The notes: generated from the sequence alone by a model not told the origin. DNA of 64,000 nt from Macrobrachium rosenbergii (GCF_040412425.1 NC_089744.1:22694001-22758000), one strand, 5' to 3'; positions 11,966 to 24,110 are shown, counted from the stretch's first letter. Program-made: numbers and translations.

Positions 11966-12160
11966 AAATCTCCATTTTCCTTGTCAGTGCTCACATGTCG
12001 GCTGAATAGGACGAGGGCTCTTATACTATAATGTTTGGATCCAGCCAGATTTTGTGGAAAAAAAAAAAAAGCTGCTCCTACAGCTTTTTCTTTTCTTGGC
12101 CCTCATGATTCTCATCCTCATGCTCAAGTGTAGACTGTAATTTAGGCTATATATAATTAA

Positions 12161-14356
12161 CCCTTAAACGCCGAGCCTCTATTTACAAAAACGTTTCCTG
12201 TATGCCGGCGGCGTTCGTGAGTTAGCGCCGAAGCGGAAAAAAATTTTTTTTCAAAAAATCACAGCACGCTTAGTTTTTAAGATTAAGAGTTCATTTTTGG
12301 CTCCTTTTTTTGTCATTGCCTGAAATTTAGTATGCAACCATCAGAAATGAAAAAAAATATCATATATAAATATTGAAATATATGACAGCACAAAAAAAAT
12401 TTTCATATATAGTTTTATACAAATCGCGCTGTGAGCAAAATGTTAAAGCTAACGGATTATTTTTTTTTCTTTGTATTGCGCACTAAATTGCGATGATTTT
12501 GGTATATAACAAATTGTAAAACGATCAAAGCAACACACAGAAAATATTATCACAATATGATGCATGAATCCATGAACGCCATGGACGTAAAAAATGTTTT
12601 TTCAAAAACTCACCATAAATCGAAATAATGTGCTAGAGACTTCCCGTTTGTTGAAAAATGAAGCTAATTGATTGAATATTACTAGACTGTAAGTGTTTTA
12701 GCTTACAATTGCAGTTTTCGACCATTTCGGTCGAGTTAAAGTTGACCGAAGGTCGAATTTTTTCTATTTATCATAATTTATATGAAAATATTTCAAAACT
12801 GGTAAAAGCTACAACCATGAGTTATTTTCTGTTGTATTCTACATGAAATTGCGCACATTTTCATATATAAAAGTTTATGTAACAACTAATATAAAACGGT
12901 GCAAACATTACGACAACGTGATTTAAAGAATTTCTGAGATGTTCCTTGAATTACCGCAGCGGACGTAAGGAAAATGTTTTTTAAAAAATTCACCATAAAT
13001 CGAAATATTGTGCTAGAGACTTCCAATGTATTGCAAAATAAAGGTAAATGATTGAATATTACTAGAATGTAAGAGTTTTAGCTTACAATTGTGTTTTTCG
13101 ACCATTTCGGTCAAGTTAAAGTTGACCGAAGGTTGAAATTTTGGCAGTTATTGTGATTTATGTGAAAATATTTCAAAAGTGATAAAAGCTACAACCATGA
13201 ATTATTTTCTGTTGTATTCTACATGAAATTGCGCACATTTTCATATATAAAAGTTTATGTAACGACTAATGTAAACGATGCAAATATTACGACAACATGA
13301 TGAAAGAATTTCTGAGATGTTGGCCGAGTTACATTGCATGGACGTAAGGAAAAAGTTTTTTTTTTTTTTCAGGAATTCACCATAAATCAAAATATTGTGC
13401 TAGAGACTTCCAGTTTGTTGCAAAATGAAGGTACATGATTGAATATTACTAGAATGTAAGAGTTTTAGCTTGTAATTGCGTTTTTTTACCATTTTGGTCG
13501 AGTTAAAGTTGACCGAAGGTTGAAATTTTGGCAGTTATTGTGATTTATATGAAAATATTTCAAAAGTGATAAAAGCTACAACCATGAATTATTTTCTGTT
13601 GTATTCTACATGAAATTACGCACATTTCCATATATAAAAGTTTATGTAACGACTAATATAAAATGGTGCAAACATTACGACAACGTGTGAAAAGAATTTC
13701 TCTGCGGGACGTAAGGAAAAAGTTTTTTCAAAAATTCATCATAAATCGAAATATTGTGCTAGAGACTTCCAATTTGTTGCAAAATGAAGGTAAATGATTT
13801 AATATTACTAGAATGTAAGAGTTTTAGCTTAAAATTGCGTCTTTTTACCATTTCGGTCAAGTCAAAGTTGACCGAAGGTTGAAATTTTGGCAGTTATCGA
13901 GATTTATATGAAAATATTTCCAAACTGATAAAAGCTACAACCATGGGTTGTATTTTGTTGTATTTTACATGAAATTGCGCACATTTTCATATATAAAACT
14001 TTACGTAACGGCTAATATAAAACAGTGCAAAAATTACGACAAAATGACGAAAGAATTTCTGAAATTTTCGGCCGAGTTACCGCGCGACGTAAGGAAACTT
14101 TTTTTTTTTTTTCAAAAATTCACCATAAATCGAAATATTGTGCTAGAGACTTCCAATTTGTTGCAAAATGAAGGTAAATGATTGAATATTACTAGAATGT
14201 AAGAGTTTTAGCTTACAATTGCTTTTTTCGACCATTTCAGTCGAGTCAAAGTTGACCGAAGGTTGAAATTTTTTGTGGTCGACGTACGGTACATCCACTT
14301 GGCACCCAACAGACAATTTTAGTCGACGTATGATACGTCCAGTAGGCGTTTAAGGG
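12161..14356 (+). mobile_element. piggyBac-like nonautonomous element A with internal satellite
   Basis: Both termini are flanked by TTAA (12157-12160 and 14357-14360). The left end reads CCCTTAAACGCC and the right end GGCGTTTAAGGG, a 12 bp inverted repeat beginning CCCT. TTAA target sites and CCYT termini define the piggyBac superfamily. The interior carries five tandem monomers of about 380 bp, with no transposase. The right subterminal region holds two related blocks of about 40 bp with GTCGACGTA motifs (about 14278 and 14323). Element A is homologous to element B in reverse orientation. Boundaries are well supported; the superfamily is assigned by termini only. Confidence 0.75.
12590..14270 (+). 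repeat. Satellite array inside element A, about 380 bp x 5
   Basis: The marker GTGCTAGAGACTTCC recurs near 12631, 13010, 13396, 13757 and 14141, giving periods of about 360-386 bp. Each monomer also has 'GAATATTACTAGAATGTAAG', a 'TTCGGTC...GACCGAA' inverted motif, and 'TGAAATTGCGCACATTTTCA'. Monomers differ by substitutions and by A/T-run length. Confidence 0.85.
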
Positions 14357-15864
14357 TTAATTGGTTCATAATAAATAAAAAAATTTTGTACAAACCATTT
14401 AATCATAATAGTGGTCTCCTTTCCCCACACTCTTGGTGGTTTTATTTGGCAATCTTCACATCTCGTGGAATGGCAGAACAAAATCAGGGAATGTGCATCG
14501 GTGTCGTTGTCTTTCAGGATTTGGCACAGAATAAGACTTGTTACTAATGCTTTTGTGTGAAAATCGTGTTTTATTTTTGTAACAACACAGCTTCAAAAAT
14601 GTAACAATTTAGAACTCACACAGGCTGATGGTCAACTATTTTAGGTTGTTGCTCCCAGCTTAATCTTTAGTTGGAGTTGCTGTTTTTAGTGAGCCTCCTT
14701 CTGCTGTTTTTGGCTTGATCAGCTCATTTCATGTTGGTTTTGGCAGATGTTTTACAGATGGGTGCCTTCCAGTTCTCCTTATATATATGGGCTTGGGACC
14801 AATTAACAAAATAATTGAAATGATAGCATTGGTATGGAAATGCTTCTATATGTTGGAATCATTTGAAGAAATAAGCCTTTGCCAGAGATTGAGAGACAGA
14901 GAACGTGTGTGGTGTAAAAAAAAATGTCATTATGATGGAGGTCTCACTTACTCCTACATCTTGAGAATAAGAAGTGCAATAAGAATCAAATTAGTTTATT
15001 CCAACTTATAATAAGTGGGAATAAAACCATTACTGATCCAGCCAGTCACACTTTGGCCTAAGGGAGGAAGGCGGTAGTCTCTTGACTGGGCTCTGTATTG
15101 GTCTGCATTTCCCATAGTGATAACTATGATTACTTTCTAAGTGAGTGTTACCCACCCACTTTGTCAGCCTATATTATAATTTTGGCCCTTATTGTGACAT
15201 TACTTTCTTTATTTTGCATAAAATGTCAAGCAAAAGATAATCTACAAAAAGTCATTCAGGAATATAATACTTTAATTGGTCACACATGTCTGACCTATTG
15301 GTATTTGACGAGTTACCAACTGACCCATTCTTGATTGAGAGAATTCAGAACACCTATATACAGTGCTAATGTGATTGTTCATTTTTTGCCAACAGTGAAT
15401 AACTTTGATATTCATTGTTGGAAAACAAATCTTTAAAATAATTGTTTTTTCAGTCTTGATTTTCAGTTTATCCACCACTTAGATTTTCAAGATGTTGTAA
15501 GTTATTGAATAAGATCTAACATTTATTACAAACAAATTCTTTGGGGCAGTTGTATGAGAGTTGAGGATTTGTGGTCTGGTTAAACTACTATTTAAATACA
15601 ATAATGAAGCAATCTTAATCTTGAGATTTATTCTGATTAAAGTAATGCTACTAGTGTGCAAGTATGTCTGTATAAATTTTTGGTTTATTTTATTATTTTT
15701 CCCTTCCTTTTCTTTTGTTATTAGTTCAGTTTCAGATGGTTCTTAGTACCCTTTTAAGTATTAAATTTTTATGAAACTTGTTAAAATAGTACTGGTATGG
15801 CTGAGGTTAGACTTTCTGCACAATAACCAAACGTGTTGTTGGATACATGCAACACAGTTGTGTA

Positions 15865-16031
15865 CAGGCAGTTCCCACATACTGGTGGCAACTGTTAACA
15901 GCGTTTCGGTGTTATGGTGCTTGGCTAATGACATTATTAACCCGATTTTCGGTGCCGGTAAGCGATTTTCGGTGTCTGTAAGCGGATTATCGTCGTTGGT
16001 AAGCGGTTCATTAGTGCTGGTAACCGGAATA
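15865..16031 (+). mobile_element. Partial CAGGC-type MITE, cut off by element B
   Basis: It begins TA-CAGGCAGTTCCCACATACTG and continues with 'GTTTCGGTGTTA', 'CTTGGCTAATGACATT' and repeated 'GGTAAGCG' words. All are shared in the same order with the complete element at 43461-43743. The right terminus is missing: the copy ends within a few bases of the TTAA that flanks element B, and its right half is not found after element B. Insertion of B followed by loss is one explanation. Confidence 0.6.
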
Positions 16032-16393
16032 GTTTAACCCTTAAACGCCTGTTGGGCGTTTTAAACGTCGTCAAAAATTGTCTGTCGAATGCCGAGTGGA
16101 CGTTGCAAACGTCGACTGAAAATGCTTTTTTTAAATATTCGCGGAAAAATAATTATAGGCCTAGTTTGCGGAAGATTTCAAATCACGCGCCTTGGCGGAT
16201 GCTGGGAGTTCACGGATCCAGGTGTTGTGTTGTTTTTGAGCGTCACCCAGACGCCGCATGCGCGAATCCCTCCTACTCATGCCAGATAGCATCAGCGCGG
16301 ACCTTGCGCGGGAGCGATATTTTGACGCAGACGTGTTTTGCAGAACTTTGGCGAGTGTTTGCGTATTCGTGCTGCAACAGGACGTTTGTAGAT

Positions 16394-16510
16394 ATGTCAC
16401 AAAGGCGTCAGGACCATGAAAGGCGCATACTGCCTGTCGGAAGTGAGCGTGTGAGGCGGGTTTTAGACTGGGATGCTGGAGAAGGACCCAGCAACCAAAG
16501 TGAATTTTAA
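16394..16510 (+). other. Short basic open frame near the left end of element B
   Basis: From the ATG at 16394 the frame encodes 38 residues starting MSQRRQDHERRILPVGSE and containing RVRRVLDWD and GEGPSNQS. It is the end of a longer open frame (from 16052) in a GC-richer segment specific to element B. Its place just inside the terminus would suit the N-terminus of a lost transposase ORF, but I recognise no domain and the similarity to piggyBac proteins is not established. The frame stops where the satellite begins. Confidence 0.25.
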
Positions 16511-19000
16511 CATTCGGTCAACTTTGACTCGACCGAAATGATCGAAAAACGCATCTGTAAGCCATAATTATTACATTCGAGTAACAATCAATCATTTACC
16601 TTCATTTTGCAACAAACGGAAAGTCTCTAGCACAATATTTAGAATTTTGGTGAATTTTTGAAAAAAAAATTTTCCTCCGCTCCGCACGCGCGAACTCCGC
16701 TGAAAATCCTGTCATTTCTTGCGTCAGCTTGCCGTAATTTTTTCGCCGTTTCATATTATTCGTTACATAAAGTATTATACATCAAAATGTGCGCAATTTC
16801 ATGTAGAATACAACAAAAAATATATCATTCCTTTAGCTCTTCACAGTGTTTTAATATTTACATCGAAATCACGATAACTTACAAAATTTTAACATTCGGT
16901 CAACTTTGATTCGACCGAAATGATTGAAAAACGTATCCGTAAGCCATAATTATTACATTCGAGTAACAATCAATCATTTACCTTCATTTTGCAACAAACG
17001 GAAAGTCTCTAGCACATTATTTAGATTTTTGGTGAATTTTTGAAAAAAAAAAAAAAAATTTTCCTTCGCTCCGCGCGCGCGTACTCCGCTGAAAATCCTG
17101 TCATTTCTTGCGTCAGCTTGCTGTAATTTTTTCTTCGTTTCATATTATTCGTTACATAAAGTGTTATACATCAAAATGTGCGCAATTTCATGTAGAATGC
17201 AACAAAAAATATGTCATTCCCTTAGCTCTTCACAGTTTTTTAATATTTTTGCCGAAATCACGATAACTGACAAAATTTTAACATTGTCAACTTTGATTCG
17301 ACCGAAATGATAGAAAAACGCATCCGTAAGCCATAATTATTACATTCGAGTAACAATCAATCATTTACCTTCATTTTGCAACAAACGGAAAGTCTCTAGC
17401 ACAATATTTAGAATTTTGGTGAATTTTTGAAAAAAAAATTTTCCTCCGCGCCGCACGCGCGAACTCTGCTGAAAATCCTGTCATTTCTTGCGTCAGCTTG
17501 CCGTAATTTTTTCTTCGTTTCATATTATTCGTTACATAAAGTGTTATACATCAAAATGTGCGCAATTTCATGTAGAATACAACAAAAAATATATCATTCC
17601 TTTAGCTCTTCACAGTATTTTAATATTTACATCGAAATCACGATAACTTACAAAATTTTAACATTCGGTCAACTTTGATTCGACCGAAATTATTGAAAAA
17701 CGCATCCGTAAGCCATGATTATTACATTCGAGTAACAATCAATCATTTACCTTCATTTTGCAACAAACGGAAAGTCTCTAGCACATTATTTAGATTTTTG
17801 GTGAATTTTGAAAAAAAAAAAAAAAAATTTCCTTAAGCTCTTGCATGCGTACTCCGCTGAAAATCCTGTCATTTCTTGCGTCAGCTTGCTGTAATTTTTT
17901 CTTCGTTTCATATTATTCGTTACATAAAGTGTTATACATCAAAATGTGCGCAATTTCATGTAGAATGCAACAAAAAATATGTCATTCCTTTAGCTCTTCA
18001 CAGTTTTTTAATATTTTTGCCGAAATCACGATAACTTACAAAATTTTAACATTCAGTCAACTTTGATTCGACCGAAATGATAGAAAAACGCATCCGTAAG
18101 CCATAATTAGTACATTCGAGTAACAATCAATCATTTACCTTCATTATGCAACAAACGGAAAGTCTCTAGCACATTATTTAGATTTTTGGTGAATTTTTGA
18201 AAAAAAATTTTCCTTCGTTCCGCTCGCACGTACTCCGCTGAAAATCCTGTCATTTCTTGTGTCAGCTTGCCATAATTTTTTCGCCATTTCATATTATTCG
18301 TTACATAAAGTGTTATACATCAAAATGTGCGCAATTTCATGTAGAATACAACAAAAAATATATCATTCCTTTAGCTCTTCACAGTGTTTTAATATTTACA
18401 TTGAAATCACGATAACTTACAAAATTTTAACATTCGGTCAACTTTGACTCGACCGAAATGATCGAAAAACGCATCCGTAAGCCATAATTATTAAATTCGA
18501 GTAACAATCAATCATTTACCTTCATTTTGCAACAAACGGAAAGTCTCTAGCACAATATTTAGAATTTTGATGAATTTTAAAAAAAAATTTTCCTTAAGCT
18601 CTCATAGCGTATGACTCCGCTGAAAATCCTGTCATTTCTTGCGTCAGCTTGCCGTAATTTTTTCTTCGTTTCATATTATTCGTTACATAAAGTGTTATAC
18701 ATCAAAATGTGTGCAATTTCATGTAGAATACAACAAAAAATATATCATTCCTTTAGCGCTTCACAGTTTTTTTATATATTTTCATCGAAATAACGATAAA
18801 TAGAAAAAAATCAACCTTCGGTCAACTTTAACTCGATCGAAATGGTTCAAAAATGCAATTGTAAGCTAAAATACTTACAGCCTAGTAATATTCAATCAAT
18901 TTCCTTCATTTTGGCACAATTGGAAAGTCTCTAGCACAATATTTTGATTTTTGGTGAATTTTTGAAAAAAACTTTTTTTTTTACGTCCGCGAGTTACGAA
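16508..19000 (-). repeat. Satellite array inside element B, about 382 bp x 7
   Basis: The marker GGAAAGTCTCTAGCAC recurs near 16620, 17000, 17388, 17771, 18158, 18540 and 18924. These are reverse-complement monomers of the element A array. Five inner copies carry near-identical open frames with the shared peptide words ILSFLASAC and KVLYIKMCAISCR; this reflects shared sequence between copies. The outermost copy at 18790-19000 is closest to the A monomers. Confidence 0.88.
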
Positions 19001-19894
19001 TTCATGCATCATTTTGTGATGATATTTTCTCTGTTGCTTTAATCGTTTTACAATCTGTTATATACCAAAATCATCGCAATTTAGTGTACAATACAACTAA
19101 AAAAAATTAACTCATTAGCTTCAACCGTTTTCCTTACAGCGCGATTTGTATACAATTATATACGAGTTTTTTTTTCGCTGTCATATATTCCAATATTTAT
19201 ATATGATAAATATATTTTTTTTTATTTCTGATGGTTGCATACTAAACTTCAGGCAATGAGAAAAAAAGGAGCCAAAAATGAACTCTTAATCTTGAAAACT
19301 AAGCACGCTGTGATTTTTTGAAAAAAACTTTTTTTCCACTTCAGCGCTACCTCTCGGAGGCCGCCGGCATACGGGAGACGTTTTTGAAAATAGGGCTTCG
19401 GCGTTAAAGGGTTAACTAGACTGCAGAGTTCAAATTTTAACTTTCAGGACAGGCCTAAAGGGTTTGTTCTTATGAGGTACTAATGTACACTGTATTTTGT
19501 TTCATATATTGCATATGTGTATAAACTTTAAAATTATTTAGATACAAAGGATAGTTTAACCAGACTACACAGAATTGAAATTTTTAACTCTTGGGACAGA
19601 TTTTGATCTTAGGAGTTACTAAAATATAATTTGCGTGTTACATTGCAGATCTATAGAAAGTTTGAAAGTGGATAGACTGGAAATGGTGTAGATTCTGCCA
19701 AAGTTTCTAGGAGGAATTTGTGCCCTCTACTTTTCATATGTAGTTGACTGAAATTTGGGTGTCAGCATTAAACAGGTTTGCCCACATTTTTAGATAATTA
19801 TTCTTCTGACTATGAAAAGAGAACTTGTTAGTATGACTCAGAAGCTGTCAGGTGAGGGGTTGCCTTGGTTCCTCCCATCCCTACCTCTGCTCAT

Positions 19895-20395
19895 GATTGG
19901 GAAGCCCACTTTATGGATATCTAGTCATAGGGGAATGGTCATCACAAGAAAACAAAAGGCATGTAAACTTCCTGAAGCTGAAATATTTTCTTTGGACTCG
20001 ATGTAAGCATGGTAGTGGGTGTTATTAAGGACAAGTAACAACAACAGTTGCTTATCTAGGAAATTGGTGGGGCACAAAATCAGAATTTTTGTGTCATTTG
20101 CTGTCAAGATGTAGGCAGGCAGGGAACTTCATCAAGGAACAGAGGAGGGATCAAGTCATCCCTTCAGAATGGTCATTTCACTCAGACATTTGCAAAGCAT
20201 GTTTTGCTAATCAAGGGACAAGCCACCATAGACTTTTCTTGTAACAGTTCTCAGTCGCAAGGTGCCAACTTGATGTTCAGCTTCCCCAGACCCAGAAGCC
20301 TAGAAAACATTCATTCTGTTTTGGGATGGTCGAAGTATTTATATTCCCCCCCCTTTTTTTGGAGCATTTAGGCAGGTGTTAAACAAAGTAGAAGG
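19895..20395 (+). pseudogene. Retrotransposon RNase H region remnant (DIRS/gypsy-like)
   Basis: Joined frames give DWEAHFMDI, then WSSQENKRHVNFLKLKYFLW, then TTTVAYLGNWWGTKSEFLCH, then a segment with NFIKEQRRDQVIPSEWSFHS and DICKACFANQGTSHHRLFL. A shifted frame adds PTCSASPDPEA-like and PPPFFGAFRQVLNK. The order 'WGAH......G.WS..E...HIN.LEL', 'DNTTVVAYLRNWGGTKS', 'QVIPSEWSLH...' and 'VSPVPDP.A...AY.FPPF' is the RNase H part of DIRS- or gypsy-related polyproteins. Several stops and shifts show it is dead. The family choice is tentative; the retroelement assignment is firmer. Confidence 0.6.
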
Positions 20396-20454
20396 TTCAA
20401 GAACCTGATTCCTATAGGGAATGAGCACAGGTGATGCACCTCACGTGTTGCACT

Positions 20455-20665
20455 GAACACACATCACCAGAGAGTGTTTCCAGCTTCCCTTTGGCCTCTA
20501 TCTGCACCTACTTTTTAGCTGTATAGTTTACCTCCATTCCCACTTCCTTTTTTCCATCCTGCTGTTCAGCCTCTCTTAATGTTTATTTCTTACTGCAGCT
20601 GTGTAGTTTTCTTCTTCCTGTTATGCGCCTTTTACTCCATTCCACATATTTTCTGTATTGCGTCT
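20455..20665 (+). repeat. Probable dispersed repeat, T/C-rich
   Basis: The segment with 'CTTCCCTTTGGCCTCTATC', 'TCCATCCTGCTGTTCAGCC' and 'TTCTTCCTGTTATGCGCC' resembles a T/C-rich short interspersed sequence that I associate with decapod genomic DNA. This is recollection only. It lies directly downstream of the RNase H remnant and could also be part of that element. Confidence 0.3.
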
Positions 20666-21854
20666 AAGCCTGTACAACTCTGCAGCAGAGACATAGGTAC
20701 TGACAGGGAAAATGGGAGAGCTTTTTAAAGACTGTGGAAGGCTAAGGTTCACGTCCAGAATCTGACGGGAAGACCGTGTTTTGAACGAGGTAGTGGCAGA
20801 GAGAGGGGTTTTCCAGTAGCGGAAAAAACAGATTGAGATCCCATAATTGAGATGGTTTGGGTAAAGTATAATGAAAGAAGCAGGATGAAGGCCTGCAGGT
20901 TAAGCCCAGGAAATCTTGGGAAAAAGTTTATATACGAGGACCTAGCTTTGATGGGAATTAGGTGAAAGTACAAAAAGTAGAAGAGTGGAAAGAACTCAGC
21001 AATCCATAAAGTGAAAAATCTGGTGTAAAAACATTACTGACAAGATGAGGATTCAATTGAATATTTTTGACACTAACACTGTACATGGTCACTTATTTCT
21101 CCCGTGTACTTCTGTGGTCCTGAATCGATCACAGTGTTAAGTGGATTAGAATGGTTGCAGCACAGGGAATGCCATTGACTTGTAGCAGCTTTTGGATAAG
21201 AGGTTATGTTCAGTTGCTTCCTACTAATGTGTATATGTAACAGTGTTGAAATAAAAAAAGTGCAAGAAGGTTATAGATATATGTAGAACAATGCACATGG
21301 CTTTTGTTGATATTGAGAAAGAAATTGGAACAATCCAAGTTAGATACTGAATGGTAGGATTAATGTTAGTGTTATTAACTGTTAGCGTAAGTAAGAGAAG
21401 TTTTTGTCTTGATTCATTTTCATAGAATATAAAAGCAATTTTTGATATCATAAGATTCACAATACTCTTGTATCAATGATTAGGGCTAAGGGCCTAGGCA
21501 GATCAAACCACTATTTTACTGCTGTACTGTTATGACGTCATGTACGAAATTATGTTAATTCTCATGGATGAAGTTTATGATGGAATTAAAAGAAGCTACT
21601 ATCAAGGATGTTGTTCAGAGTGATTAGAAGATTTTTTAATTATTACTAGTTTGTTGTAAAAGTAGGTCTTGAGATTAGAGTCTGATGACCCTTTGGTTAC
21701 TGGTATTAGGTACTTTTTTTTTAATATAGTAATGCTAAGATTCGTGAAGGATACTCTGTGTTCATCCAGACTTGTAACATAAAAATGAATCGATACATAG
21801 AAGCTGATGTTTGCAGCTGGTAGAGTAGATTGCCGTTGAAGCAGTGGAACTGTC

Positions 21855-22375
21855 AAAACCAGTGAATGAATTTGAAAGGGTGTGCAAGAAGAGAAAGTAA
21901 CAAGAGAATTTGGGCAAGAGTAAGACTTGACAGGAGGTTTGGTCAGTGAATGTTGATATGGATGTTGGAAGAGTGAAGGAGCCTGATTTATTTGGATGTT
22001 TTAGGAGTAAATGTAGTTGATAAAAGAAAAGATGTGTCAACATTGTTCAAGTGATGAATGTAGCAGAGTGTACGTGAAAAAGTAGGAAAAGAAAACTGGG
22101 TGTCATTGGAAGCCAAAGTTGGATATAAAGTGAAAGAAAAAGTATTGCAGGTGTTGAGATGAATGGCATATGTGAAGAAAAAAAATGTAATGGAGAGAAA
22201 TGTGCAGATGTATAAGTAGTAAGAAAGGCCAGTGACAGGAAAGATAAAGGCCTGGTTGTGTGGAGAGAATGGAGGATAAAAGATGGATGAAAGGTGTCTA
22301 AAATGGAAGTATTGGATAGACTTAATAACAGTGGTTAGTGGTTGGAAGTTCTTAATGTCTAGGAAGTAAGAGATT
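21855..22375 (+). pseudogene. Heavily eroded LINE-like remnant
   Basis: The plus strand contains VNEFERVCKKRK followed by a stop, then in other frames short words such as KVGYKVKEKVLQVL and VVRKASDRKDKGLVVW. 'V.EF.RVC..RKLKVNVGKSKVM' is a common motif shortly after the YADD box of non-LTR reverse transcriptases. The remainder is too degraded to align by eye. It ends about 190 bp before CRTC exon W4a. Confidence 0.35.
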
Positions 22376-22568
22376 ACATGCAAGCCAGAGGTGACTGTCT
22401 CAGGCATTGTGGGGGGTTTATTGTGCTGCTGATTAGCCTTTTGTGGTTATATGAAGCGCCTTAATATCGTGGAAGTTTCTTTTTAAGGGATTCATCCTGA
22501 TTTAGCAGCTAATGTATGATTTCAGAGTTAGTTAATATTGTTCATGTTCAAACCTTCTTTTGTTTCAG

Positions 22569-22682
22569 GGAATGACCGTTGTAGATAACAGTAGCACAAC
22601 AGTAGACACCCACCTGGCCAACTCTGGCTTTAATATTTTTGGTCAACCTCTGTCACCGAACAGCTCACATCCAGCCAGTCCG
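22569..22682 (+). CDS. Crtc: CRTC exon W4a (first copy of duplicated exon)
   Basis: The acceptor is CTTCTTTTGTTTCAG with a good pyrimidine tract, and the donor is CCG|GTAAGT. It has 38 codons and is phase 0 at both ends. It encodes GMTVVDNSSTTVDTHLANSG and then FNIFGQPLSPNSSHPASP, with two Ser-Pro sites. The region lies between the NLANLT exon and the SP-rich exon, in the Ser/Pro-rich central part of CRTC, where phosphorylation governs localisation (family knowledge). I cannot assign this exon to a named motif in other CRTCs. A near copy lies at 24831-24941. Confidence 0.8.
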
Positions 22683-23838
22683 GTAAGTACAGTGGTAGTG
22701 AACTCAACTTCTAAGAAATAGGTTACGAGTGAAGGAGAGAATGCATTGCTTCTAAGTGTTCACATTTATATGGAAGTTAGCCAGGTTTTCAAAATGTTGC
22801 ATATGCTTCTTGGTAGGTGGATAGGCATATATCGCCAACGATTCTAGGAATCTTGACTTCTGTACTAGAACGTAAATGTAATTATCCGAAGTTGGGTAAA
22901 ATCTTACTACCCTTACATATTGCGAAGAAGAAATGCATGTTTGTATAACCGTTGTTTGTTTCTTTCATTGTGTATACCAAGCTTGAAGAAAAAATAAATC
23001 ATTGGGTGGTGGCTTTGTGTTGTCATGTTGCATCAAGCTTGCATCTCAAGTCAGATTGCCAAGCCAAATGTAGTTGTGAGAGACTGGGTGATGTGTTTGA
23101 TGTGTCTTGTAATTGTTTTGTCATTTATTTGCATTTGAATTTCCATGTTGCAGCATCCGTTTTGAATAGTGCTGGAAGTGTGTATTAATTTGTCTCAATT
23201 TTGACAGGATAAAAATGAATGTCATTATGTATTATGAACATAAGTGCCCGTATTATGTTGCTTTGTGTTCTTAGCAAGGGGCATCTGTTTGTGTCTTTTC
23301 TTTAGGTAATTTTGCAGAAGTGGGACATTTTAGTGGAATGGTAGGCCTGGGAAGAGGTTGGACATTGTATAATCTGGTAAAATATGGGTTTATGAAGCTG
23401 ATATTGATGAGATAGTGAGAAAATAGCAACAACAGCCTGGATTAAGTGGAAAGAAGTTATTGAAGTGCTGGTAAATAAGGCCTGTATTTCTCCTATTTAG
23501 CTTAAAATGAAGGTGAGCTTGAAGAATTGTGACCATAAAATTCTGATATTCATGACTGGAGCATTTGGGAAGATCATCATACGAATTAATATGTTGCAGA
23601 GAGTTGTTTTGTTCAATGGCTGGAAAGCAGTCTTGGTCACATAATTTTTAACGAATAGGCAGCTATTAGTAAATAGTATAAGATTTGATAGTCAGGAAGA
23701 AGACATGAGAAATGTGCAATAAAAATGGAGAAAGGCCGTGGATGAAGAGTCAGACAAGATGACAATGAAAGGAGGAGTTGTAGAAGTTTGAAGAGTAGAG
23801 AGTTTTCACTTCATGTTTAGTCGTGTGAATGGATATTG

Positions 23839-24110
<272 letters not shown>

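Larger units (their letters stand above)
16038..19411 (-). mobile_element. piggyBac-like element B with internal satellite, inverted relative to A
   Basis: TTAA flanks both ends (16034-16037 and 19412-19415). The left end is CCCTTAAACGCC and the right end GGCGTTAAAGGG. The left 85 bp match the reverse complement of the right end of element A, including 'AAAATTGTCTGT' and 'CGTCGAC' words. The right 80 bp match the reverse complement of A's left end ('ATGCCGGCGGC'). B is longer than A because it has seven satellite monomers and an additional GC-richer segment at 16050-16510 that A lacks. Confidence 0.75.

Noticed and set aside
16658..18793. Five similar open frames of 60-83 codons with the shared word KVLYIKMCAISCR
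   Set aside because: They coincide with satellite monomers, begin and end at arbitrary points in each copy, and break at varying A-runs. They look conserved only because the monomers are copies of each other.
12157..19415. CRISPR-like or prokaryotic repeat array
   Set aside because: Monomers are about 380 bp, AT-rich, in a eukaryotic intron, and bounded by transposon ends.
21602..22407. Three minus-strand open frames of 84-139 codons
   Set aside because: They are antisense to an eroded LINE-like stretch whose purine-rich sense strand yields few stops in reverse; no motif was seen.
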